A DNA stretch of 12,744 nt from CAYUYH01 sp964449175 (GTDB lineage Bacteria > Planctomycetota > Phycisphaerae > SM23-33). Position numbers and translations under genes: made by a program. Each line of letters begins with the position of its first letter. The stretch's first letter is position 1. This document shows positions 1 to 7,079 of this stretch, in pieces. The notes under the pieces were generated by a model. It was not told the origin of the DNA. It did not search any database and saw only the letters and a program-made list of their open reading frames with translations. The stretch spans positions 1 through 12,744 of the forward strand of contig CAYUYH010000056.1 in the NCBI GenBank assembly GCA_964449175.1, given 5' to 3'.

Positions 1-128
1 ACCTCGGACTGGAGGCTCTTGGAGTACTCCTGCCTGAAGGCCCGGCCGTTGAGGAACGTACCGGCGGCGATCCCCCCCACCACCAGGGAGACGGAGATCA
101 CCAGGATTTTGCCGCGAATGCCCAGCAC
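1..128 (-). CDS. N-terminus of a membrane sensor protein (partial, runs off left edge)
   Basis: An open frame continues to the window edge. From a GTG at 126-128 it reads 42 codons without a stop: VLGIRGKILVISV, then a hydrophobic stretch to about residue 24, then a polar segment with FRQEYSKSLQSE. A short basic 'IRGKI' head, one membrane helix and an amphipathic exit helix are typical of the first transmembrane segment of histidine kinases, GGDEF proteins and chemoreceptors. No catalytic domain is inside the window, so the enzyme class is inference. The GTG lies 2 nt after the TAA of the upstream binding-protein gene, which suggests translational coupling. A second in-frame GTG at 141-143 would give an N-terminus of VERLTV and overlap that gene. 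Neither start has a strong Shine-Dalgarno; a weak GGA lies about 10 nt before the GTG at 126-128. By analogy with the kinase at 4186-6036, which also follows a PF04392-type gene, a histidine kinase is the favoured guess. Confidence 0.6.
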   Translation of the reverse strand, partial: MLGIRGKILVISVSLVVGGIAAGTFLNGRAFRQEYSKSLQSE

Positions 129-130
129 GG

Positions 131-1237
131 TTAGTCGTTCCACGCGTACTTGGTCATGACCCTCGCCGTCAGCAGGATGTCGGCGCCGGGAACCAGGCCC
201 AGCCTGCGAGCCCTGGCCAGGTTGATGACCGGCTCACCCTTGGTCGTGGGCTCCATCGGCAGGCTGGACGGCGCCTTGCCGTCGGCCAGTATCTGGCGGG
301 CGAGCTTGCCTGCCTCCAGGCCCTGGTTGAACCCGGAGACTGTCATGGCGCACAGCGTGCCGTAGTCCACGCGGTCGACCCAGAAGGAGAAGTCCGGCAG
401 GTTGCTGTTCTCAGCCGTCCAGCGGGCGACTTCCTGGTAGGGAACGTTCTTGCCGTCGGCGCCCTTGAACTCGAAGATGCCGAGCAGGCCAACGGCGTCA
501 ACCTTGCCCTCGTAGTCCTGGATGGCCTGCTTGTACTGCTCGAACGTCTCTATGACGTTGTAGCCGACCACCCTGACGCCGCCGAGCCGGCCCTCATCGG
601 CCTTCATGCGCTTGATCACTCGCGGCCACATCTTGCCCGTGTCCGTGATGATCGCGATCTTCCGCATGTTCGGCACGAGCTCCTTCAGCAGCCGCACCGA
701 TCCGGCGAAGTGCTCACGCTCCAGCACGCCGGCGACATTCTTGGCCTCGTCGAAGCCGTAGTCCCGCGGGTCGGCGTTGACCGCGCAGAACACGAACGGG
801 ATGTCGCCATTGTTGTACTTGACGGCCAGGCGCTGCTGGGCCGCGTCGTCACTGGTGCAGACCAGGTCCGGCTTCCATTCGGCGATCAGTTGCTGTGCCT
901 CGCCGGCGGCCTGGGTCAGCCACTGCTCGGAGCTGCGGCGCTTGGCGTCCATTTCGTAGGTCTTGTACTCGACCTTCAGGTCGCCCATGCCTTCCTTGAA
1001 GCCCTTGAACTGGCTCTCGGTCCACTCCCAGGGGGTGTGGTAGCTCATGACGAACAGCACCTTGAACGTTCGGCCTGGGGTGGCCGTCCGCGGGGCGACT
1101 GTCTGGTCCTTCTGGGCGGCGACGCTCTTGGCCGGCGTGTCGCTGCTATACTTGGCGACCACGACAACCGCCGCGATGATGCCGATCATCGCGATCGCGA
1201 TGATCACCTTGCTGACATTGGTTCGATTCCACGACAT
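131..1237 (-). CDS. Membrane-anchored PF04392-type ABC substrate-binding protein (paralog A)
   Basis: A 368-residue periplasmic binding-protein-like protein. Residues 9-28 form a hydrophobic helix with no evident signal-peptidase site, followed by a Thr/Pro/Ala-rich linker (about 31-55) and the binding domain from about 57. Family-typical features are FVMSYHTPWEW (62-72), KPDLVCTSDDAA (122-133), an IPFVF strand with an AVN motif, a GVLERE segment and a C-terminal INLARARRLGL motif. These fit the ABC_sub_bind (PF04392) family, whose members are often found beside, or fused to, sensor proteins. The start is supported by AAAGGG about 7 nt upstream. It is a tandem paralog of the next gene upstream: 29 of 40 residues match ungapped from RTFKV onward. 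No permease or ATPase gene accompanies it, and the next gene downstream looks like a membrane sensor. I therefore infer a tethered ligand-sensing role more than uptake. The ligand is unknown. Confidence 0.8.
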   Translation of the reverse strand: MSWNRTNVSKVIIAIAMIGIIAAVVVVAKYSSDTPAKSVAAQKDQTVAPRTATPGRTFKVLFVMSYHTPWEWTESQFKGFKEGMGDLKVEYKTYEMDAKRRSSEQWLTQAAGEAQQLIAEWKPDLVCTSDDAAQQRLAVKYNNGDIPFVFCAVNADPRDYGFDEAKNVAGVLEREHFAGSVRLLKELVPNMRKIAIITDTGKMWPRVIKRMKADEGRLGGVRVVGYNVIETFEQYKQAIQDYEGKVDAVGLLGIFEFKGADGKNVPYQEVARWTAENSNLPDFSFWVDRVDYGTLCAMTVSGFNQGLEAGKLARQILADGKAPSSLPMEPTTKGEPVINLARARRLGLVPGADILLTARVMTKYAWND

Positions 1238-1264
1238 TGCGAATCCCTTTCGTTCTCTTGTCCT

Positions 1265-1292
1265 GCCGGGGTCGCCCCGCCGACTTCCCGGC
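1265..1292 (-). other. Intercistronic hairpin between the two tandem binding-protein genes
   Basis: GCCGGG (1265-1270) pairs with CCCGGC (1287-1292) around a 16-nt loop in the 63-nt gap between the two paralogs. No U-run follows on the minus strand, so it is not a classical terminator. It could affect mRNA processing or stability, or be chance in GC-rich DNA. Confidence 0.3.
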
Positions 1293-1300
1293 GCGATTAC

Positions 1301-2401
1301 TCATTCCCATCCGTACTTGGCGAAGACCTTGGCTGTCAGCAAGACCTCGGAATCGGGACTGATTCCAAGAAACCTGGCCCTGGGCAGACTGATGACCGGC
1401 TCGCCCTTGACCGTCGGGACCATCGGGAAGTCCGAGGGGCTCTTGCCCTCGACAAGGATGCTGCGGGCGAGCTTGCCGGCATCGTTGCCCTGGGCGTACC
1501 CTGAGACGGCCACGCCACAGAGCGCGCCGTAGCTCACGCGGTCCTTCCAGAATGAGAAGTCCGGCAGCTTGCTGTTCTCAGCCATCCACCGCCCGATCTC
1601 CTGGAACGGAAGGTTGTTTCCGTCCGGCCCCTTGACGTTGAAGACGCCCAGCATGGCGATTGCGTCGGCCTTTCCGGGGTAGCTGTTGACAAGGCGCTTC
1701 CAGTCCTCGAAGGTCTCGGCGACGTCGTCGGCTACGATTTGGACGCCCGCGGCCTTCTGGCTGTCGATCATGCGCTTGGCGACCTTGCGCCACATGGGGG
1801 CCGGGTCGGAGATAAGGGCAATCCTGCGAACATTCGGCACGATCTCACGCAGCAGTTGAATCGACTGCGTGACGTGCTCCCGCTCCAGGACTCCCGTGAT
1901 GTTCTTGGCCTCGGTGAACCCGTATTCGTCCGGGGTAGCGTTGACCGCGGAGAACACAAACGGGATGTCGCTGTTGATGTAATACTTGGTGACGTATTCC
2001 TGGGCGGCGTCGTCACTGGTATAGACCAGGTCCGGCTTCCACTCGTCGATCAGTTGCCGGGCCTGCTTGCCGGCCTGCTCCAGCCACTCCTTGGAGCTTC
2101 TGCGCTTGGCGTCCAGCTCGTAGACCTTGTACTCCACGTTCAGGCCGCTGAGGGCGTCCTTGAACCCCTGGAACTGGTCGTCAGTCCATTCCCAAGGAGT
2201 GTGGTAGCTCATGACGTACAGCACCTTGAAGGTCCGGTCGGTCGGGGGCGTCCGAGGCGCAACCGACTGCTCGGGCGTGCCGGCTACGGTTGTGGCCGGC
2301 GTGTCGCCGGTGACGCGAATGCCCACGATGACCGCGGCGATGATGCCTATTACCGTGGCGGCGACTATCAGCCCCGCGACGGCTGTCTTCTGCTGTGCCA
2401 T
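1301..2401 (-). CDS. Membrane-anchored PF04392-type ABC substrate-binding protein (paralog B)
   Basis: A 366-residue protein starting MAQQKTAVAG. A longer frame opens at 2464, but the ATG at 2399-2401 is preceded by AAGGGG (2409-2414) with a 7-nt spacer, so this start is chosen. Residues 8-29 form one hydrophobic helix with no AxA cleavage site; a Thr/Pro-rich linker follows to about residue 55, then the binding domain. Motifs shared with paralog A are YVMSYHTPWEW (62-72), KPDLVYTSDDAA, IPFVFSAVN, GVLEREH and the C-terminal ISLPRARFLGI. It lies 69 nt downstream of the OprB porin gene and 63 nt upstream of paralog A on the same strand, so the three are probably one transcript. Two such proteins in tandem may bind different ligands or act as a heteromeric pair. 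Family assignment is solid; the sensing role is inferred from the lack of transporter genes and the neighbouring sensor. Confidence 0.82.
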   Translation of the reverse strand: MAQQKTAVAGLIVAATVIGIIAAVIVGIRVTGDTPATTVAGTPEQSVAPRTPPTDRTFKVLYVMSYHTPWEWTDDQFQGFKDALSGLNVEYKVYELDAKRRSSKEWLEQAGKQARQLIDEWKPDLVYTSDDAAQEYVTKYYINSDIPFVFSAVNATPDEYGFTEAKNITGVLEREHVTQSIQLLREIVPNVRRIALISDPAPMWRKVAKRMIDSQKAAGVQIVADDVAETFEDWKRLVNSYPGKADAIAMLGVFNVKGPDGNNLPFQEIGRWMAENSKLPDFSFWKDRVSYGALCGVAVSGYAQGNDAGKLARSILVEGKSPSDFPMVPTVKGEPVISLPRARFLGISPDSEVLLTAKVFAKYGWE

Positions 2402-2431
2402 TGTAAGTCCCCTTCGCCTATGGGAAGGGCA

Positions 2432-2452
2432 CACTGCCCTCTGGGGACAGTG
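2432..2452 (-). other. Intercistronic hairpin downstream of the porin gene
   Basis: CACTGCCC (2432-2439) pairs with GGG-A-CAGTG (2444-2452): eight base pairs, one bulged base and a 4-nt loop. It sits in the 69-nt gap after the OprB stop codon and before the Shine-Dalgarno of the next gene. No U-tract follows. A hairpin here could be a partial terminator or an mRNA-stabilising element that lets the abundant porin be made in excess of the binding proteins. That role is inference. Confidence 0.4.
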
Positions 2453-2470
2453 GCCCGTATCCACTCATGG

Positions 2471-3841
2471 TTAGAACGACAACTTCACGCGCAGTCCTCC
2501 GACGACGACCACGTCCTCGTCCCTGGTTCCAGGGTTCAGCAGGACCTGGACGTCCGGGTAGACCGAAATCCAGTCGTTGACCCAGAGCTTGTAGTAGGCC
2601 TCGAACAGCGACTCGGACGGCGTGGCATTGTTGGCCGACTGATACTCGCCGCTGGTGATGCCCTGCGCGAAGCCGATGCCCAGAACGTCTTTCTCCCGCC
2701 CGGGGATCAGGCCGCTATACGTGCCGCCGACGCTCCAGGTGCTGCAGAACGTGTGGACATCGCCGTGATTGAAGCCATAGCGGAAGAACAGACCGAGCTG
2801 ATCGGTGATCATCTGGTCGAAGCTCATGCCGAAGCCGACGTTGTCCCGCTCGCTGCCCGTGCCGTCGTGGCGGGCGAGGGGAGTCGGGTCATGCCAGACG
2901 TCGACGCGGTAGTTGCCTTCCCTGCCGCCGATCTTGGTCTTCACGCCGGCCTCGTACATGGACTGCCACCGGCACTCGCCGTGGAAGGCGGTGTTGGTGC
3001 CCATCTCGGAGCGGATGCCCTCGTCGTCGATCAAGCCGGCCTGGACGTACAGCCAGTCGGCAACGTCGTAGCGCACAACGCTGCCGATCGTGTGCGGCCT
3101 GTGCGGGAAGGATGCGTTCCTGGCCAGGTGGAAGGACAGGAAGTCGAAGCCGGCGACATTGTTCGTGTCGAAGTAGATCACTTCGTTGATCTTGCCGACC
3201 GCGATGAGCAACTTCTTGTCCAGCAGCCTCTGCTTCAGGACGACGTTGGCCAGATACAGGCACTCCGTCTCGCCCCAGTGCCAGTCAAGGTTCTGCTTCG
3301 GAGTGATGAAGTGGTAGATGCCGTGGGAGGGCTCGCCCCCGGTTCCGTCGGTGCAGCCGCGGACGCGGGCCACCAACTCGGCGTCTTTCCACAGGTTCTG
3401 CTTGGCCGTCATGTTCCACCAGAACAGGTTGCGCATGTGGCCTTGGCCGACGCCATTGATGAGGAAACGCGTGTTGTTGTCGATCGTGCCGTCGATCTCG
3501 GTGCCCGTGGTCTCCTTGATCTTGGTCTTCAGGTCGCCCCAGGCGCCGCGCCACACGCGGGTGGCGTCTTCGGTCTCGTCCCGGACGCGCCAGAACATGT
3601 CGACCGGCACTTTGAGGACGCCGTTGACGACATCCAGAACGCCGTTCGGCTTGGCGGCCGGTTCCGGCTCGCCGTTCGCGCCCCCTGCCGGGCGGAGCGT
3701 CATGGCCAACGTCAACGCCATCACCGCCAGCAGCAACCCCGCGCGACAGCGAGAACGTCTTCGTCTGGGAGGCGCACACTTCGAAGGAGGCGCACACTGG
3801 CGGCTCCTCACGACATCTGACATCTCAGACCTCGTACTCAT
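2471..3841 (-). CDS. OprB-family (carbohydrate-selective type) outer-membrane porin
   Basis: A 456-residue beta-barrel porin. The frame opens at 3877, but the ATG at 3839-3841 has AGGAG (3849-3853) with a 7-nt spacer and is chosen. An internal ATG at residue 7 is possible. The N-terminus has an unusually long basic n-region (RRRRSRCR near 27-34), a hydrophobic core (about 35-50) and a likely cleavage site near GGA-NG. OprB hallmarks are GKINEVIYFDTNN (217-229), a YSGLIPGREKDVLGIG segment (375-390), FEAYYKLWVNDWISVYPDVQ (413-432), LLNPGTRDED and the terminal GGLRVKLSF ending in Phe, as expected for BamA-assembled barrels. The family forms passive outer-membrane channels, in studied cases for sugars; the substrate here is unknown. 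Residues 16-25 (CAPPSKCAPP) contain a duplicated CAPP, mirrored by a short DNA direct repeat. It heads an operon with two binding proteins and a sensor, which suggests it admits the ligand they detect. Confidence 0.85.
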   Translation of the reverse strand: MSTRSEMSDVVRSRQCAPPSKCAPPRRRRSRCRAGLLLAVMALTLAMTLRPAGGANGEPEPAAKPNGVLDVVNGVLKVPVDMFWRVRDETEDATRVWRGAWGDLKTKIKETTGTEIDGTIDNNTRFLINGVGQGHMRNLFWWNMTAKQNLWKDAELVARVRGCTDGTGGEPSHGIYHFITPKQNLDWHWGETECLYLANVVLKQRLLDKKLLIAVGKINEVIYFDTNNVAGFDFLSFHLARNASFPHRPHTIGSVVRYDVADWLYVQAGLIDDEGIRSEMGTNTAFHGECRWQSMYEAGVKTKIGGREGNYRVDVWHDPTPLARHDGTGSERDNVGFGMSFDQMITDQLGLFFRYGFNHGDVHTFCSTWSVGGTYSGLIPGREKDVLGIGFAQGITSGEYQSANNATPSESLFEAYYKLWVNDWISVYPDVQVLLNPGTRDEDVVVVGGLRVKLSF

Positions 3842-3852
3842 GTGTATGCTCC

Positions 3853-3966
3853 TAATTGGCATTTGTCCCCGCGGCACGATGGCCCGCGGAGGATGGTCCG
3901 TCCCCGGCCTAGGGGCGTTGTCGGCCCCCGAGATGCCCCCCTTGAATAGGTAATGGGCATTTTTCC
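3853..3966. repeat. Pair of 16-nt direct repeats in the porin leader
   Basis: TAATTGGCATTTGTCC (3853-3868) and TAATGGGCATTTTTCC (3951-3966) match at 14 of 16 positions and start 98 nt apart on the plus strand. They are AT-rich islands in GC-rich DNA. The proximal copy overlaps the porin Shine-Dalgarno by one base on its far side. Paired binding sites for a regulator are one reading; a duplicated leader end is another. Confidence 0.45.
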
Positions 3967-3993
3967 GGGGTCGGAAGGCCGGCCGCAGCCCCC

Positions 3994-4058
3994 CCCGCCT
4001 CCCCTGCTCGGGCTCGCAGGCCAGGCTGCCTGCCGGCAGGGTGGCTCCAGGAGGCGGG
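3994..4058. repeat. 65-nt inverted repeat with nested palindrome (REP-like)
   Basis: CCCGCCTCC (3994-4002) is the perfect reverse complement of GGAGGCGGG (4050-4058). The 47-nt interior contains a perfect 12-nt palindrome, CCTGCCGGCAGG (4029-4040), and an overlapping alternative hairpin, GCAGGC (4016-4021) with GCCTGC (4028-4033). The two inner folds exclude each other. This nested structure resembles dispersed REP-type intergenic elements. Only one copy is in the window, so a repeat family cannot be shown. Confidence 0.45.
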
Positions 4059-4185
4059 CAGGTGGAGAACGGATCTGCTGTGCAGTGTAAATGCTTGCAG
4101 CACAGAGGCTTGGGCTCTTAGGCGGTCGCGGGGCCTGATGATGTTGCTGAGCAGGCGCCGTGGCGGGCCGGCGTGACCCGCTCCC

Positions 4186-6036
4186 CTAGCCGACCGGCTG
4201 GAGCATGCCCGGCCGGCCGTCGGCCTGCGGGGCGGCCTCGTCGGGGGCGGCCCGGAAGAGAGGCAGGCGGACCTCGAAGGTCACGCCGTCGGAGTCGTTG
4301 CGGGCCGAGATTGACCCCTTGTACTTCTGGAGGATCCCCACGCATATGCCCAGCCCCAGACGAGTTCCCTTGCCGATGGGCTTGGTCGTGAAGAACGGGT
4401 CGAATATCCTCGACATCGTCTCTTCCGGGACATGCGGGCCTGCGTTGAATATCTCGATGACCACCCACTCGCCGGCCGAGCGGGTCTTGACGCGGATCAG
4501 CCCCTGAGTCTCGTCGCCGCCCTCGATCGCGTCGCATGCGTTGGAGATGATGTTGGTCCAGACCTGCGAGACATCCGGCCCGCAGCGAGTGAGGGGCAGG
4601 TCGGCCTGGTAGTCTCTCTCGACCTTGGCGATGTGCTTGATCCGGTTCTGGAGGATGACGAGCGTGTTGTCGAGGCTCTCGTTGATGTTGATGTCGAACA
4701 GGTCTCCCTCGCCGCTTCGGCTGTAGTAGCGCAGGGCCCGGACGATCTTGGCGATCTTGTCCACGCTGACCAGCGATATCCGCGAGCCGACCTTCAGGGC
4801 AACGACATGTTCGAGGAATGCCATGCCGAGCTCGTGCGAGAGGCACTTGATGACGTTGGGGTCGTTGCAGTCGAGCCCGCAATCAAGAATGATGTCGGCT
4901 GCCCTCCTGGGGTTGGAGATGCCCTTGCCGCGCAGCTCCCGCTGGATCGCCTGCCGCGACTGACGATCGGCCAGGTCTGGGAACACCGAGTCGCGGGCGA
5001 GAATCCCCGGCAGCACTTCGGCCAGCCAGTCTAGAAGCTCCCGCGGCATCTCGGACAGGCGCAACGCCGAGGCGATCAAGCCCTTCAGGTGCGTGCCCGC
5101 GTCGTTGGAGACATTCATGATCGCGCCGGTCGGGGTGTTGATCTCGTGCGCGACGCCGGCGGCGAGCTGGCCCAACATGCTCATCTTCTCAGCCTGTACC
5201 AATTCGCCCTGGGCCTGGCGGATCTGCCTGTTGGCGTCCACGAGTTCCGTGGTCCGCTGCTGAACGGCCTTGCGCATCTCCTCGTGGGCCTTGGAGAGTC
5301 GCCCGATCTCGTCGACGTGCGTGTCGAGAATGACCGAGGTGAAGTCGCCTTGCGCGATCCGCTCGCTGGCCTCAACCAGGTTGTCCAGCCGCTTCGTCCA
5401 TAGCGTGACCGTCCAGAACACCACGGCCGCGCTTGCCACGGCGGCCAGCACAACCATCGACAGCGTCGTGAGCGCCTGGCTCCTCTGGGCCATGTGCATG
5501 GGCTCAGCCGACAGGGCAACGACGACCTGTCCGACGACATTGTGTTGCGGCCTATTGTCTCCGGCGCCAGCGGAGCTCCCGGCGGGTTCGGAGGCCGATG
5601 GATTGTCCACGGCCCCGAATACGTCAAACTCGTCGGCCCCTCTGGAAAGCTCCACCTGGACGGTGCCCAGGAGCATCGACTTGGTCTCGACGGCCTCCCA
5701 CTGATAGCGTGCCCAGGTCTCCTCATCGCGGACCTTACTGGCCAGGAGCTCGTGCTGGTCGTCATAGACCGCGGTGAACAGCACGTAGCTGTCCCAGGCG
5801 AACCGGTCCAGCAGGCGTGCCAATTCAGCCCGGTCTCGAACCGCCAGAGGCAGCTCCGAGGCACGGGCAAGGCTCGTCGCCAGTGTGTTCAGTTCCTGGC
5901 GTTGCTGACCGACGATGAGGGAGTTGGTCTGGATGACGGTGGCGGTGCCCGTGATCAGCAGACCGACGGTGATGACCACCAATACGAAGGCGATGGCCTT
6001 GACGCGCAGGGATCGCTTTTGCATCCAGCCGGTCAT
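4186..6036 (-). CDS. Membrane-bound sensor histidine kinase (periplasmic sensor, HAMP, HisKA, HATPase_c)
   Basis: A 616-residue kinase expected to autophosphorylate on histidine and pass phosphate to a response regulator, which is absent from the window. Order: TM1 (about 13-35); a periplasmic domain (about 36-189) with a CHASE8-like segment (SELPLAVRDRAELARLLDRF, 60-79) and a Ser/Gly/Pro-rich loop (146-165); TM2 (about 190-212); HAMP (about 213-262); a coiled coil; then the H-box LAAGVAHEINTP with phospho-acceptor His297. The N-box is NIISNACDA (495-503), the G1-like motif NAGPHVP (531-537), the F-box FDPFFTTKP (545-553) and the G2 motif GLGIC (561-565). Two oddities: about 135 residues separate His297 from the second HisKA helix (KIVRALRYYSR, 430-440), where about 40 is usual, and Asn531 stands where the G1 box normally has Asp. 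The ATG overlaps the TGA of the binding-protein gene as ATGA, implying coupled translation and joint function. Confidence 0.9.
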   Translation of the reverse strand: MTGWMQKRSLRVKAIAFVLVVITVGLLITGTATVIQTNSLIVGQQRQELNTLATSLARASELPLAVRDRAELARLLDRFAWDSYVLFTAVYDDQHELLASKVRDEETWARYQWEAVETKSMLLGTVQVELSRGADEFDVFGAVDNPSASEPAGSSAGAGDNRPQHNVVGQVVVALSAEPMHMAQRSQALTTLSMVVLAAVASAAVVFWTVTLWTKRLDNLVEASERIAQGDFTSVILDTHVDEIGRLSKAHEEMRKAVQQRTTELVDANRQIRQAQGELVQAEKMSMLGQLAAGVAHEINTPTGAIMNVSNDAGTHLKGLIASALRLSEMPRELLDWLAEVLPGILARDSVFPDLADRQSRQAIQRELRGKGISNPRRAADIILDCGLDCNDPNVIKCLSHELGMAFLEHVVALKVGSRISLVSVDKIAKIVRALRYYSRSGEGDLFDININESLDNTLVILQNRIKHIAKVERDYQADLPLTRCGPDVSQVWTNIISNACDAIEGGDETQGLIRVKTRSAGEWVVIEIFNAGPHVPEETMSRIFDPFFTTKPIGKGTRLGLGICVGILQKYKGSISARNDSDGVTFEVRLPLFRAAPDEAAPQADGRPGMLQPVG

Positions 6037-7034
6037 GTGCCATCCTCTTCCGGCTTGATGACCTTGGCCGCCTTCCGCACCAGGGCCTCCGGGATCTCCA
6101 GGCCCAGCTTCTCAGCCACGATCAGGTTTACGGCTATGTGGAACTTGGGGCCTTGACGCACCGCAGCGGGCGTGCCGGGCTTGGAGGCCGCCTGGCGGTC
6201 GCCAAGCAGTTGATTCGTCAGGTCGGCAGCCTGCTGGCCCTGGGTCTCGGCGTCCACTCCCGTGCCGAGCAGCGCCCCGGCCCGAACGAATGCCGGGGAG
6301 AAGCCGAACACGGGCGTCTGGCGCCTCAGGGCGGACAGCAGAAGCGAGCGGATTATCGCGGCGTTGTAGACAGACGCATCCGGCGCGGTCCAGACGATGT
6401 CCACTTTCTTGTCCAGCAGCGTGTTGATGGCCTCGGCCGCCGAGGCGTGCTTGTCCACGGCAACGGCTTCGAGGCGCCAGTTCTCGGGCAGTCCCGCCCG
6501 GACAGTCTCCATCAGCGCGACGCTCTTTGGCACGTCGGAGCGGTACAGCATGCCCACCGTGCGCAGCTTCGGCATGGCCTCGGCCATCAGCTTCACCTGG
6601 GCGTCCAGTGGGATGTCCGTGCTGATGCCGGAGACGGGCGAATCCGCCCCCAGGGCGACGGCGTCCGGGTGGGCGACCATGCAATAGACAAGCTTGGTTG
6701 CGGGCTCGACCGTCTTGGCGAGCGCCACAGCCGCGTGCGTGCCCACGGCCAGGACCGCGTCGTAGCCGTCCCCGCGCGCCGAGTTGGGGTCTTTGGCGAG
6801 ATCGGCGAGCTGGACGCTCCGCACCTCATGGCCAAGCTGCGTCAGGCCCTGCTGAGCAGCGGCGGCGGCATCACGGTATGGGGCCTGGTCTCCGCTGAGG
6901 ACCACCAGGATCCGCGCGGCGTCTGCGGCCAACACAGGCGAGGCGCCACAGACCAGGACGAAGGCCAGGGCCAGCGCGCAGGCATGTCGGCCTGGTAAAG
7001 AGATGCGCCGGATTGTCGCCGCTGCCTTTGCCAT
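6033..7034 (-). CDS. PF04392-type ABC substrate-binding protein, exported, partner of the kinase
   Basis: A 333-residue periplasmic protein. A basic start (RRISLPGRH), a hydrophobic core (about 18-32) and the site VLA-AD near residue 36 make a cleavable signal peptide, unlike the anchored paralogs at 131-1237 and 1301-2401. The mature part has two Rossmann-like lobes: RILVVLSGDQ (41-50), YDAVLAVGTHAA (91-102), VYCMV (116-120), a ligand-facing VSGISTDIP (134-142), VGMLYRSD (160-167), VDIVWTAPDA (211-220) and the family's C-terminal motif AVNLIVAEKLGLEIPEALV (301-319). It lies 45 nt after the receptor gene and its TGA overlaps the kinase ATG. The start has only a weak Shine-Dalgarno (GGCGA), so it may depend on upstream translation. 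Without permease or ATPase genes nearby, I infer that it binds a ligand in the periplasm and presents it to the kinase. An unlinked ABC transporter cannot be excluded. Confidence 0.82.
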   Translation of the reverse strand: MAKAAATIRRISLPGRHACALALAFVLVCGASPVLAADAARILVVLSGDQAPYRDAAAAAQQGLTQLGHEVRSVQLADLAKDPNSARGDGYDAVLAVGTHAAVALAKTVEPATKLVYCMVAHPDAVALGADSPVSGISTDIPLDAQVKLMAEAMPKLRTVGMLYRSDVPKSVALMETVRAGLPENWRLEAVAVDKHASAAEAINTLLDKKVDIVWTAPDASVYNAAIIRSLLLSALRRQTPVFGFSPAFVRAGALLGTGVDAETQGQQAADLTNQLLGDRQAASKPGTPAAVRQGPKFHIAVNLIVAEKLGLEIPEALVRKAAKVIKPEEDGT

Positions 7035-7079
7035 GTTCGCCGTCAGTCTGGAGTCTCGCGATCCTCTGCTATCGTGCCA

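Larger units (their letters stand above)
3842..4185. other. Intergenic region between the kinase gene and the porin gene
   Basis: 344 nt without a supportable gene. On the minus strand, next to the kinase stop, there are only short GC hairpins (such as CGCCG/CGGCG) without a U-run, so no clear terminator. The middle holds a 65-nt inverted repeat (3994-4058). Nearest the porin gene is a leader with two direct repeats and small hairpins: CCGCGG at 3869-3874 with 3884-3889, and CCCC/GGGG at 3902-3915. I found no convincing -35/-10 pair, although a porin promoter must lie here or transcription must read through from the kinase gene. I saw no match to a riboswitch class I know. Confidence 0.6.

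Noticed and set aside
2402..2464. Upstream start at 2464 for binding-protein paralog B
   Set aside because: It would add 21 residues of non-hydrophobic Cys/His/Arg sequence ahead of the anchor and has no ribosome-binding site, whereas the ATG at 2401 has AAGGGG at 7 nt.
1739..3820. A 693-codon plus-strand open frame antisense to the porin and binding-protein genes
   Set aside because: The opposite strand carries family-recognisable proteins with signal sequences and good Shine-Dalgarnos. The plus-strand translation is Val/Asp/Leu/Gly-rich without domain motifs, as expected for an antisense shadow in high-GC DNA.
3842..3877. Upstream start at 3877 for the porin
   Set aside because: No Shine-Dalgarno precedes it and the 12 extra residues lengthen an already long n-region; the ATG at 3841 has AGGAG at 7 nt.
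131..7034. A complete ABC transporter built around the binding proteins
   Set aside because: No gene with Walker A/B and LSGGQ motifs or with multiple membrane helices typical of a permease exists in the window.
7064..7079. Sigma54-type -24 element (TGGCAC) upstream of the binding-protein gene
   Set aside because: The matching -12 position reads CAGAG instead of TTGCA, and the site overlaps the end of the receptor gene within an apparent operon.
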